Assembly: GCA_021107635.1 (NCBI GenBank)
Contig: JAIOSL010000008.1
Span: 1-40,067, forward strand
Direction of reading: 5' to 3'
DNA: 40,067 nucleotides
Origin: an archaeon
GTDB taxonomy: Archaea; B1Sed10-29; WALL01; JAGHAM01
The position numbers and the translations under genes were made by a program. This document shows, in pieces, positions 28,001 through 37,575 of the stretch (positions within the stretch are counted from its first letter, which is position 1; the number at the start of each line of letters is the position of its first letter). The notes beneath the pieces were generated by a model, which saw only the letters and a list, made by a program, of their open reading frames with translations, was not told the DNA's origin and ran no database searches.

Positions 28001-28477
28001 CTATCCACTGTATTGTATCCTTGTGTTGAATGCTTTTACAGTCCTGTACTTTCCAGAAATAACTTCAACTTGACCCGTAGCATCTCCTTCAGGAGCAGTA
28101 TGCTTTATTCTAACATATACTTCCTTTTCTTCAACTATGCCAGGGGAAAGTTTTTCTAAACTTGCTTCCGCTCCGTCAAAAACATTTGAGGAAACAATCC
28201 TAATCTTTATGTCTTGTAAGTCCTCATCTCTCATATTTTGCAAACTTACTGAAATAGTGATATTATCTCCTGGAGAAGCAGTGGATGGACTAGCTGGAAC
28301 AACATTAATATCCTCTATAGGAACCGGTGATTGTGTTTCACCACCAAAAAAAACTTCATGTACTCCCATTAAAAAAAAAGAAATTCCAGTGAAAATAAAC
28401 AAAATTAACACACACAAAACCAGTAAGGAGTCTACTACAAGCCTCTTTGGTACTGAAGGCAGAAAATCAAGTGACAT
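28001..28477 (-). CDS. Membrane-anchored extracellular Ig/CARDB-like domain protein
   Basis: N-terminal TM helix (LVVDSLLVLCVLILFIFTGISFFLM) then beta-rich domain with SPGDNITISVSLQNMRDEDLQDIKI. Confidence 0.6.
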   Translation of the reverse strand: MSLDFLPSVPKRLVVDSLLVLCVLILFIFTGISFFLMGVHEVFFGGETQSPVPIEDINVVPASPSTASPGDNITISVSLQNMRDEDLQDIKIRIVSSNVFDGAEASLEKLSPGIVEEKEVYVRIKHTAPEGDATGQVEVISGKYRTVKAFNTRIQYSG

Positions 28478-28545
28478 GCGTGTTACACCTACTCTTTTAA
28501 ATACCTTGATTCCATTACAATAATTGAGTATAAAAAGGTGCTGGG

Positions 28546-29202
28546 ATGGGCGAAAAGCCGCGAATACTCCAGGCAGTTTCTGAGATGATGGCTCAAGGAC
28601 TGTCAGATGATGAAATTGTACAGAATCTTAGAGCGGTAGGCTTATCAAATGATCAAATACGTAAAGTTATGGAAGTAGCAAAGAAAGATAGCTATACAGT
28701 ATTTAAACGGGATATGGCTCAATTTTTTGACCAGCGAATCAAATCAAATACTAACGTAATTGATAGAATGGTTGAAGAAAGTTTAGCAAGAAAAAAACAG
28801 GACAATCGCAATGATCTAAGCGATGAAGTACAAGATCTTGTTGGAGACTTTGCTAAAGAAGTTAACGAAAAGAGCCATGACATGGAACTAACAGTCAAAA
28901 AATTACGCGAAGAAAACATGAAAATGCGCAAAACGGAACAAATAAACAGAGCAGACATAGACATTTTACTTTCTGGTTCATCGCGTTACAGAATGATGAT
29001 CTCTGTTTCTTTCTTAATTACGGGGGTACTAATCTTTTTATTTGATATTTTTGCTATCCTTCCGGATGTTAAAGTCTACTTTGACAATGGCTACCCTCAG
29101 CAAGCAGCGCTACAAGCAATTTTAGTCTTTTCTTTTATTGCTTTCGCGATAGCAGCATTAGCAGTGGGCGTTTATTTCAGTGGAAGACCTGGGAGACAAT
29201 AA
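28546..29202 (+). CDS. Hypothetical coiled-coil protein with C-terminal two-TM hairpin
   Basis: N-terminal helical repeat-like region, coiled coil, two hydrophobic segments. Confidence 0.65.
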   Translation: MGEKPRILQAVSEMMAQGLSDDEIVQNLRAVGLSNDQIRKVMEVAKKDSYTVFKRDMAQFFDQRIKSNTNVIDRMVEESLARKKQDNRNDLSDEVQDLVGDFAKEVNEKSHDMELTVKKLREENMKMRKTEQINRADIDILLSGSSRYRMMISVSFLITGVLIFLFDIFAILPDVKVYFDNGYPQQAALQAILVFSFIAFAIAALAVGVYFSGRPGRQ

Positions 29203-29203
29203 T

Positions 29204-29815
29204 ATGAAAATACTTAGCCAAGCAGTAGATTCAGAGAAACAGATAGTAGCAAGTGCAGTAAAATGTCTACTAGCTGAAGAAATTATAGTCTATCCTACAG
29301 ATACTATATATGGCATAGGTGCAGATGCAACTAACTCAAAAGCAGTCCAAAAAGTATATTCACTAAAACAACGCAATCCTCAGGACCCAATTAGTGTAAT
29401 GATCTCTGACTTTAGAATGCTCCGAAAATATGCTAAAATTGAGGAGCATCAGTTAGAATTCTTGCATGAACTGTTGCCTGGAAGAGTCTCAGTAATACTT
29501 GAATCACAAGATACCCTAGCAGAAAACCTTTCGCCCGATAGTTCTATCTCTTTTAGACTGCCCTTGCATCCATTATGCATTAAAATAGTTGAAAACTTCG
29601 GCAAGCCAATAACTACAACAAGCGCGAACAAAAGCGGCATACCGGTCTCTGAGAATTTTGATGCGGTAATAGATGAATTCCAGGAAAGCGTTGCTTTATA
29701 CATTGATGGAGGCGACTTACCTTTTAACTCGTCAACGCTTGTTGACCTGCGCGGAGAACCAAAAGTACTAAGAGAAGGTATGGGAATAGAAAAAGTAAGA
29801 GCTGTTTTGAAATGA
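29204..29815 (+). CDS. Threonylcarbamoyl-AMP synthase (Sua5/YrdC family)
   Basis: IIVYPTDTIYGIGADATNSKAVQKVYSLKQRNPQDPISVMI; TTTSANKSG. Confidence 0.93.
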   Translation: MKILSQAVDSEKQIVASAVKCLLAEEIIVYPTDTIYGIGADATNSKAVQKVYSLKQRNPQDPISVMISDFRMLRKYAKIEEHQLEFLHELLPGRVSVILESQDTLAENLSPDSSISFRLPLHPLCIKIVENFGKPITTTSANKSGIPVSENFDAVIDEFQESVALYIDGGDLPFNSSTLVDLRGEPKVLREGMGIEKVRAVLK

Positions 29816-30501
29816 ACTTGAAAAAAGACTTTGAACTAGGCGTGCAAAGTTTCCTGAAACCAACTGAATTGGCACTACAACTTAAAAAAACCTCAACCTT
29901 CATGAAAGGTCTGAAAATACTTCTAGTTTTCATTTTAATACTAACATTCCTCTTTGACATAGATGCAGCTATTACCCTTTTCGCTTCTGGAGAATTGCCT
30001 TTAAACTTCATATCTGTGCCAGTTTTGGCTATTGGTCTTCTAGTAGTTTCAATTATCCTACTTGTTTTTTTCTTGGTCTTATTGTTGATGGATAGTTGGG
30101 TGTCTTGGTTTGTTGGAAGTCTCCTAGGCGGAAAAGCAGAATTTGGTGAATATTTTGGAGCGATTGTTTATCCTGTTGGAGTAAGTATAATTGGGATGAG
30201 TGGTTTAACCCTACTTTCTTCTTTGACTAAACTTTTTTTCATGCTTGCAAGTCCTGAATTAGGTCTTGATATCATTTTTGGGAACCTTTATGGATTAATC
30301 TATTTAGGTATCTCCTTTTGGGGTTTCTATGTTGGAGTGGTTTTCCTGAAAGAAATACACAAGATTTCCATGCTGAAAGCATTTATTTCAGCAATTTCAT
30401 TTTTTGTTATAATTGGAGTTATAGCTGTTGTATTAGCAACTACTCTATTGATGCCCTTAACTTTAGACCTAACTGGGATGATAACCGGATTAATAGCCTA
30501 A
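29812..30501 (+). CDS. Yip1-like multi-pass membrane protein
   Basis: About five hydrophobic segments, Yip1-type layout. Confidence 0.55.
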   Translation: MNLKKDFELGVQSFLKPTELALQLKKTSTFMKGLKILLVFILILTFLFDIDAAITLFASGELPLNFISVPVLAIGLLVVSIILLVFFLVLLLMDSWVSWFVGSLLGGKAEFGEYFGAIVYPVGVSIIGMSGLTLLSSLTKLFFMLASPELGLDIIFGNLYGLIYLGISFWGFYVGVVFLKEIHKISMLKAFISAISFFVIIGVIAVVLATTLLMPLTLDLTGMITGLIA

Positions 30502-30537
30502 ACCTTTTATGTCTTCCTATTCATAATTAGTGATACA

Positions 30538-31065
30538 ATGATTTATGAACCACAAGAGGACTCTTATCTTCTGGCGGGAGAGGTCGGAAAAAGAGCAAGA
30601 GGTAGAGTCTTAGACATGGGCACTGGAAGTGGAATCCAAGCATTAACTGCAGAAAAAAGCAAGGGTGTGAATAGTGTTACTGTTGTAGATATGGACACAG
30701 AGGTGATTTCTTTTGTTTCTTCAATGCGTTTTGAAGTCATTGAAAGCAATCTCTTTGAGAATGTTTTGGATAAATACGATTTCATAATTTTCAATCCTCC
30801 TTACCTACCAAATGAACCCCGTGATCCGCAACCATGCTTAGACGGTGGGCTGACAGGAAGAGAAATACTTGACAAATTTTTAGAAAATTGTTCAATGCAC
30901 CTAGAAGAAAATGGAGAAATACTTTTTGTTCAAAGTTCCCTTACTGACATTAAAAAGACAGAAAAAAAGCTTGAAGAACTAGGCTTTGAATACGAGATTG
31001 TTGCAGAACAAAAGATTCCCTGGGAAAAACTGGCGGTATTCTCTTGTCGACTGAAGAAAAAATAA
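30538..31065 (+). CDS. HemK/PrmC-like N5-glutamine methyltransferase (archaeal Mtq2-like)
   Basis: YEPQEDSYLLA, VLDMGTGSGIQAL, FNPPYLPNE. Confidence 0.9.
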   Translation: MIYEPQEDSYLLAGEVGKRARGRVLDMGTGSGIQALTAEKSKGVNSVTVVDMDTEVISFVSSMRFEVIESNLFENVLDKYDFIIFNPPYLPNEPRDPQPCLDGGLTGREILDKFLENCSMHLEENGEILFVQSSLTDIKKTEKKLEELGFEYEIVAEQKIPWEKLAVFSCRLKKK

Positions 31066-32111
31066 AACAGTTGGAAGAAGAGTTACACAACACAATATAC
31101 AACAAAGCAACTCAAAAGCATATTGGCCTACTAAAAGCAAGGATAGCCAGACTTAAAGAACGTGCTGAGAAACAATCAAGCAAAGGCGGAACTGGTAAAG
31201 GTTTCTCAGTGAAAAAAACTGGTGATGCCACAATAATGATAATTGGCTTTCCATCGGTAGGCAAGAGCACTCTTCTAAACCAGATAACCAATGCTGATAG
31301 CGAAGTCGATGAATACGAATTTACTACAGTAGATGTGATTCCAGGAATGATGCACTATCGAGGGAGTAATCTCCAAGTGCTTGATGTACCTGGAATTATT
31401 CAAGGTGCTTCCAAAGGCAAAGGCATGGGGAGACAAATTCTAAGCGTTGTCATGAATGCAGACTTACTCCTAATACTATTAGACGAAATAGAACAGTTAA
31501 AATGTATTGAGCAAGAGCTCCATGAAGTAGGAGTAAGAATGAATCAACGCCCCCCACGCATCAAAATAGCCAAAAAAAGTCATGGTGGATTAAATTTAAC
31601 TTTTTCTTATGGTGTAGATGAAGACACATTCAAATATTTCAAAAAAATAATCACTGAATTTGGGTTATACAATGCTGAGGTCATAATAAGAGAAAGAGTA
31701 ACAGATGACCAACTTATTGATGTTCTAAGCGGAAACAGAAAATATGTCCCAGCAGTAATCGCACTGAATAAATGTGAATCAACCAAGAAAAAGCCTAAAC
31801 AAGTAGACATCCTCATCTCAGCTAAACACGAAAAAGGATTAGACAAGCTGAGAGAAATGCTTTTTGAGCGTTTAACACTAGCACGAATCTACTTGAAAAA
31901 AATTGGAGAAAAACCAGACCTAGACGAACCACTTGTTCTGAAAGGTGAGCGAACTGTTAGACATCTCTGCAAAAGCCTACACAAAGAATTTTTAAGAGGA
32001 TTTAATTATGCAAGAGTTTGGGGAAAAAGCGCGAAATTTGATGGACAGCGCGTTGGATTAGCTCATAAGCTAGAAGACGGAGACATAGTCGAATTGCACG
32101 TAAAACGTTAA
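31044..32111 (+). CDS. DRG/Obg-family GTP-binding protein with C-terminal TGS domain
   Basis: IGFPSVGKSTLLNQIT, DVPGIIQGASKGKGMGRQILSV, ALNKCES; TTG start overlapping the previous gene. Confidence 0.93.
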   Translation: MSTEEKIKQLEEELHNTIYNKATQKHIGLLKARIARLKERAEKQSSKGGTGKGFSVKKTGDATIMIIGFPSVGKSTLLNQITNADSEVDEYEFTTVDVIPGMMHYRGSNLQVLDVPGIIQGASKGKGMGRQILSVVMNADLLLILLDEIEQLKCIEQELHEVGVRMNQRPPRIKIAKKSHGGLNLTFSYGVDEDTFKYFKKIITEFGLYNAEVIIRERVTDDQLIDVLSGNRKYVPAVIALNKCESTKKKPKQVDILISAKHEKGLDKLREMLFERLTLARIYLKKIGEKPDLDEPLVLKGERTVRHLCKSLHKEFLRGFNYARVWGKSAKFDGQRVGLAHKLEDGDIVELHVKR

Positions 32112-32848
32112 GTCTTTCTTTTTGAAACTCTAGATGCAATCTCTATAAGAACTATTAGTACCGCACCAAGAAACAAGAGCATTATTATCCCATCAATCCA
32201 AGGTAAACCGCTTACTGCCAGGCGTTTTTCAGCTTTACTGCGATGATGTTCTCCATCAAACTCATATTCAACTATTAACTGTATACTCGTGCTACCTTTT
32301 GCATTGGTACTTGCTTTTATTGTTTCAACCAAATCTCTGCTCTCCCCACCTTTCATACTACCAAGTTCACGTCTAGTGGGGTCATACATGTACATTCCGG
32401 GATTTTTAGTGACAACTACCTGATAATTAACATTATAAACCATGAATTCTCCCTGATTCTTAAGTTTAAACGCTAAATCAACACTCTCACCCTTGCCAAC
32501 ATTTCCACTAGAAAATTCCATGCGTTCAATCACCAACATAGGCTTTTCTACAATAACGTTAATATTTTCTCCTTTCGCGCTTATTGGATACTCTCCTGGT
32601 TGAGTTGGAGCTTTGAAAGAAACATTTGCATGAAATGGACTTGCACTTGCTGGAACTAACACTTCTTGTTCTTGGTCTTGAAACAAAACTTTAACCAGGT
32701 GTTCTATCTGAGAAGAACTTACACTGTAAGTAACAGTAAATGAGTCTTCCGCAAAAACGCGTTTTTGATGAACTGAAAGCGTTGCATTCGCTGGAACAAC
32801 TATACTAATAATCAGGCAAGCTAGTAGGATAGTTTTCATATTCATCAT
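32108..32848 (-). CDS. Secreted membrane-anchored beta-sandwich protein (C-terminal TM)
   Basis: Signal peptide (MKTILLACLIISIVVPANA), repeated beta-domain pattern, C-terminal TM plus basic tail; start among ATGs 32839-32848. Confidence 0.65.
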   Translation of the reverse strand: MMNMKTILLACLIISIVVPANATLSVHQKRVFAEDSFTVTYSVSSSQIEHLVKVLFQDQEQEVLVPASASPFHANVSFKAPTQPGEYPISAKGENINVIVEKPMLVIERMEFSSGNVGKGESVDLAFKLKNQGEFMVYNVNYQVVVTKNPGMYMYDPTRRELGSMKGGESRDLVETIKASTNAKGSTSIQLIVEYEFDGEHHRSKAEKRLAVSGLPWIDGIIMLLFLGAVLIVLIEIASRVSKRKT

Positions 32849-34151
32849 AGTAATCTTCTCCTTTTCTCTTATTCCAAAAAACAAGACCAACTAACACCAA
32901 GACTAAAATAATTACAATAATCCCCATTGGCGAGCCTATGAACTCTTGTAGTACTTCAATTAACGTTTTTTGTTCAGGGTTCGGGCCATTTTCACATTGA
33001 ACATTCTCTAATTTTGAAAGTCTCTCATTTGCTTCTTCAGCAAAACCTTTTACGTTCAAATAGTGGTCTTCTGCTGTATCATAATCCAATCTCTCGTAAG
33101 CGTCATTTCCTTCGTCCCAATGATTGATAGCTTTTTCATATCTATCCTTAAGAGTATCTAAATTTCTTTTGTCTTGATCTCCAATAGTGCAAGAAGAAAG
33201 CCTGGAAATAACTGAAGGCGCTTTCTCCAGAAGTGGTTCTAGTTCTTCTGCTGCTGCTTCCTGATAATCTAAAATACTTTTTTCTGTTTGGATTTCCCTG
33301 TACCTAGAATATAACGCAGCCATGTGTTCTGAAATAGTCTTGTTCGAAAGCTGGACACCTAAAAAAGTAGTTTTCCATTCGTTGGCAGTAGAATTTAATC
33401 CAGGTAAAGAACCTGTGTTGAGCAGACCAAGACTACTAGAAAAGTCTTCTACAGTATTAATCATTTTACTATCGTTAGATTCTTCAATGAATGCATCTGC
33501 AGCCTTTTGAAAGTCAACTTCTGCATTATCATATGCTCTTCCATTAGTAGCAATCATACCCATTTGGTTCAAAAGATCTTCAAAAGTGTCAATCCAGTCA
33601 TCAACATCTTTAGAAGTGCTAGATGAGCTATCTAGCGCAGCTTCAATAGTTTCCAAACTTTCTATCTTTGTTTTAGTACCACTTATGCTTGCTTTCAAAT
33701 CACACGTTTCATACAAAAGCGTGTTAGCATCTGCCTTCAGTTCTTCAGGAAGTTTTTCTTTGTTTGTTTCAATGAACCTCTCATGATTCTCTACATCACT
33801 CACCAAGCCAATAAGCGCAAGCTTTTGTTTTGTTGGATACTTTTCAAGAGTCTTTTGTGTTTTCATTTGTTGTATTATCCAGTGAATTCGATAGGCTCCT
33901 TTTATCGTTTCTTCTTCATCTGTCAAAATTTTTCCATTTGAGTATGCTACTGGAATCCACACGTCATCAAATTCAACAACCCAATACTTCTGATCAAGTT
34001 CAACCGGATAAGCCGGATTACTTTGAGGTTGAGTAACCAAATCAGGATATTTGAGCTTAGCAAGTGACGCTGCTTTGTTCCAAGTAATATTGCCTTCATC
34101 TGCAATAGCTAGACTTAGCAGCAAAAGCAAAAGCAGAGCAATTTTTTTCAT
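32805..34151 (-). CDS. Secreted helical/coiled-coil protein with C-terminal TM
   Basis: Signal peptide MKKIALLLLLLLSLAIA, long helical TPR-like ectodomain, C-terminal TM (GIIVIILVLVLVGLVFW), acidic/Tyr-rich tail; translationally overlaps the downstream gene. Confidence 0.7.
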   Translation of the reverse strand: MKKIALLLLLLLSLAIADEGNITWNKAASLAKLKYPDLVTQPQSNPAYPVELDQKYWVVEFDDVWIPVAYSNGKILTDEEETIKGAYRIHWIIQQMKTQKTLEKYPTKQKLALIGLVSDVENHERFIETNKEKLPEELKADANTLLYETCDLKASISGTKTKIESLETIEAALDSSSSTSKDVDDWIDTFEDLLNQMGMIATNGRAYDNAEVDFQKAADAFIEESNDSKMINTVEDFSSSLGLLNTGSLPGLNSTANEWKTTFLGVQLSNKTISEHMAALYSRYREIQTEKSILDYQEAAAEELEPLLEKAPSVISRLSSCTIGDQDKRNLDTLKDRYEKAINHWDEGNDAYERLDYDTAEDHYLNVKGFAEEANERLSKLENVQCENGPNPEQKTLIEVLQEFIGSPMGIIVIILVLVLVGLVFWNKRKGEDYYDEYENYPTSLPDY

Positions 34152-34205
34152 CAAAAACATTTAACGAGAGTTAATATAAAAAACCGATGGCTTCATAAGC
34201 TCTGC

Positions 34206-34889
34206 ATGCACAGAGTAGTGTTTGTAGAACCAGAAACACCTGGAAATATAGGGGCTTTAGCAAGAACAATGGCTAATTTTGGCTTGAAAGAGCTTGTTCT
34301 AGTCAATCCATGTGAAATTGATGAAAAAGCAAAGGCCAGGGCAGTAGGTGCTTTGCCCATTCTAGAAAATGCTCAGATCATGGCATTTAACAAAGCAATA
34401 CACGGATTTGATGCAGTAATTGGAACTACTGCTAGAGTATACTCAGATTATAATACTACTAGAGCATTTGTAACTCCAAGAGAACTCTCCAAACAGTTCA
34501 AAAAAACAAAGGGAAATTACTGCTTTGTACTAGGACGCGAATCTAGTGGCCTAAAGAACAATGAGCTACGAAAATGTGACATTTCTGTACATATACCCTG
34601 TTCACCCGGGTATCGAGCATTAAATATTACACATGCAGCGGCAATCCTATTTTATGAACTTTTTTCAGAAAAAGAAAATAAAAGTCGAACAAGCACTCAA
34701 CGTCAAAAACAAGACATGCTCACGCTTTTTGAAAAACTTGCTCTTTCTGTTGATATGCGAAATCCTAAAAATGCAGTAAAACAATTCAATAGTGTCATTT
34801 CTAGAGCTTTTGTATCTGGAAGTGAAGCTCAAGGAATAAGCGGTGTTTTGAGCAGGGCTTATGACCGCATGGAAAAAAGAAACGTTTAA
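34206..34889 (+). CDS. TrmJ-like SPOUT tRNA methyltransferase
   Basis: VVFVEPETPGNIGALARTMANFGLKELVLVNP, GRESSGLKNNEL, IPCSPGYRALNITHAAAI. Confidence 0.92.
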   Translation: MHRVVFVEPETPGNIGALARTMANFGLKELVLVNPCEIDEKAKARAVGALPILENAQIMAFNKAIHGFDAVIGTTARVYSDYNTTRAFVTPRELSKQFKKTKGNYCFVLGRESSGLKNNELRKCDISVHIPCSPGYRALNITHAAAILFYELFSEKENKSRTSTQRQKQDMLTLFEKLALSVDMRNPKNAVKQFNSVISRAFVSGSEAQGISGVLSRAYDRMEKRNV

Positions 34890-34914
34890 ATATCCTCTCC
34901 TCGAATAACACAGT

Positions 34915-37575
34915 ATGCCCGAATCTCAAATAACTCCAGAACAGATTACCCTCAAGCTGGTTGAAGGACTTAAAATTTTGAAAGAAGAACTGAAAGCATG
35001 GCGAGCTGAAAGCAGAAGAAACGAAGAAAAAATAATAGAAATCGAAGCAAAACTTGATGAAGTCCTCAGTAAAGGGTGTGGTTCTGGCATAATGCCTGCT
35101 GAAATACAAGGACTTGAAGAAAAGGCAGCTAGGCTTTCTCAGCAGTATGTTCAAATTCAAACAGAAATGAAAAACATCATCGAATTCAACAAGAAAGTAA
35201 ATGCTTTGAAAAGAATGCTTGATGAACTAGGAGAAAAAAGCGAAGTAAGTGATGATGATTTAAACACTAAAATTGACACTCTCGAAAAAACCGTGCTCTC
35301 CATGAGTGAAAAAATAGTTGAAGTAGGCAAAATTAAATCCAGTATTTCTGATATTAAAGGTTCATCCTCTCCAGAAATAGAAGCAAAACTTTCTAGTCTA
35401 CGGTTAATGCTTGAAGAAATAGGCGATGGACTCTCTCAACTGAACCGTTTGAAAATGCAGTTAGATAAAGTAGAATCTGAAACCCAAAGAAACATGACAG
35501 AGATGACTGAAATACGTGACAGACTAGAACAAGTAGGAATGGGAGAATTTGATGCAGGACCACCAGAAGGTGTTCAGGAACTACGTGATAGAATAGATGA
35601 ACTTTCAGATAGAATGGGCAAGGGATTTGCTGCAGGATCCGAAGAAGAGTTCATGAAAAAAGTTAAGTCAGAAATGAACAAATGGCTTGAAGATACAAAA
35701 GAAAATTCTAAAGCACTTGAACAGTTCAAAAAAGATATAAAACAAGTAGAAGCAAAAGCAGGCGAGACCAAGCAACTCAAAGAACACTTAAATAAAATAA
35801 ACAAAGACATTGAAGTATTACAAAAAAAGAATGTTAAAATGGATGGTCTTGCTAACGTCTTGACAAAGCACGGAGACGAAATTGATCAAGTTTATTCATT
35901 CATAGGAAAAGAAAAACTAGACATCGAAAACTTGGAAGCATCACTAAAAGAAACGCACAACAAGCTATCTAATCGGGAAAAAGAAAGTGCTTTACGCTTA
36001 ACTCAGATAGAAAAAATGAAAGAAATGTTAAAAGTACTGAAAGCAAAAGATGATTTGTCAGACAAAGATCGTAAGAGACTAGAAGACAAAATGCAACTTT
36101 TTGCTAAAGAAATCGGTAAGGTTCATGAATTAGGTGAAATGGGTCCAAAATACTTTACAGACATAAAAACTGACTTAGATGCTTGGCATAACGAAACAAA
36201 ACATAACCAGCAAAAGCTAGTAGAAATGAGAAACAAAATTGGAAACCTCAATCAAAAAATTGAACAAGCGGTTAAACTAAAAGTAGAAGTAAGTAAGCTA
36301 GGAGAAGGCCTTTCAACAATAGTAAATGACACAGCTCAAAACTTCTCAGAACTCAAGAAAGCAATTCTCATGCATGGAGAAGAATTTGAAAGCCTTTACT
36401 CACTAATAGGTAAAGAAGAACTAGACATAGAAAAAATGGGCATGCGACTGACTGACTTCAGGAAAAAACTTGCTGAATGGCGATTACTTAACGATGAAAG
36501 CATAAAGCAAAGTAAATATCTTCAATCCAAACTTGATGACTTGCGAGGCAAAGTAAGCGGAAAGAAAGGATTACCCATAGTAATAAATGAGTTGGAAGAA
36601 GTTACAAAAGAGATTGAACTCTTGAAAATGGAAGAACAACGCATGGACAAAATGGAAGTAGAACTTGAAGAACTACGCAAGAAAATTGTCCAAATCCAAG
36701 GAATGAAAACAGAAGTAAAAGACTTAGAAAATACTCTAGCAACAATCGCAGATAACATGAAAAGCTTCCAGGAACTACGCAAAGACTTATCCAGACATGC
36801 AGATGAGCTTTTAGCAATTCATGCAGCAGTAGGCAAAAAAGACATAGAAATAAAGCGTTTGGATGCTACTGTAAGCGGTTTCCATTCCAAGCTTAAAGAT
36901 TGGGAAAAAGCAACATATCATGCAACCAAGCAAACTCAAGTAGTAGCACAAAAACTAGAACGTCTTTCACATCGCTTGACTGGAAAAGAAGGCATCCCAA
37001 AGCTTTCCAGAGAATTATATGACTTAACAAAAGAGATTAAGCTATTGGAAAGAGAATACATTTCTCTTGACAAGAAACAAAAAGACATGCTACTCTTTGA
37101 TGATAAAATTGAGCACACAGTACAAAAAGCACTCAGAGATAAAATCACTAAAAAAGAACTGGAAGACGAATTTAACAAGATACAAAGCATAAAAAAGAAA
37201 ACATTTCCTTTCAGTTCAATCAAAGAAGGAACAAAAGAAGCAGCACGTTTGACCTCAGGAAAACAATCACCAAACATTAAATCAAAACTAACTCAGTTCC
37301 TAAACAAACTAGAAAAAGCATCAAAACAAGACAAAGATCTGGTTTGGGAAGAATACGAGAAAAAAATACTCAAATCTATTGACAGTACACTAAGGAAAGA
37401 AAAAACGAGAATAAAAAAAGCCAGGTTATCCGGCAAAGACGTTTCCAAACAAAATCTCATCTATGCTAAAGCAGAAATGCGTTTTGTTACATTAGAAAAC
37501 GCGTTTTCTTCTAGAGACCTAAAGAAAGTAGCAGCACTCATCGGAAAAATAGCAGAGCTGAAAGCCCATCTATAA
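34915..37575 (+). CDS. Large coiled-coil protein (886 aa) with degenerate Trp-phased internal repeats
   Basis: Long heptad-like helical sequence, no recognised catalytic motif; repeats described in findings. Confidence 0.85.
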   Translation: MPESQITPEQITLKLVEGLKILKEELKAWRAESRRNEEKIIEIEAKLDEVLSKGCGSGIMPAEIQGLEEKAARLSQQYVQIQTEMKNIIEFNKKVNALKRMLDELGEKSEVSDDDLNTKIDTLEKTVLSMSEKIVEVGKIKSSISDIKGSSSPEIEAKLSSLRLMLEEIGDGLSQLNRLKMQLDKVESETQRNMTEMTEIRDRLEQVGMGEFDAGPPEGVQELRDRIDELSDRMGKGFAAGSEEEFMKKVKSEMNKWLEDTKENSKALEQFKKDIKQVEAKAGETKQLKEHLNKINKDIEVLQKKNVKMDGLANVLTKHGDEIDQVYSFIGKEKLDIENLEASLKETHNKLSNREKESALRLTQIEKMKEMLKVLKAKDDLSDKDRKRLEDKMQLFAKEIGKVHELGEMGPKYFTDIKTDLDAWHNETKHNQQKLVEMRNKIGNLNQKIEQAVKLKVEVSKLGEGLSTIVNDTAQNFSELKKAILMHGEEFESLYSLIGKEELDIEKMGMRLTDFRKKLAEWRLLNDESIKQSKYLQSKLDDLRGKVSGKKGLPIVINELEEVTKEIELLKMEEQRMDKMEVELEELRKKIVQIQGMKTEVKDLENTLATIADNMKSFQELRKDLSRHADELLAIHAAVGKKDIEIKRLDATVSGFHSKLKDWEKATYHATKQTQVVAQKLERLSHRLTGKEGIPKLSRELYDLTKEIKLLEREYISLDKKQKDMLLFDDKIEHTVQKALRDKITKKELEDEFNKIQSIKKKTFPFSSIKEGTKEAARLTSGKQSPNIKSKLTQFLNKLEKASKQDKDLVWEEYEKKILKSIDSTLRKEKTRIKKARLSGKDVSKQNLIYAKAEMRFVTLENAFSSRDLKKVAALIGKIAELKAHL

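Noticed and set aside
34915-37575. Interpretation of the coiled-coil protein as SMC/Rad50 partner of the Mre11-like nuclease
   Set aside because: No Walker A, signature or Walker B motif and no zinc-hook CxxC seen; located 24 kb from the nuclease gene.
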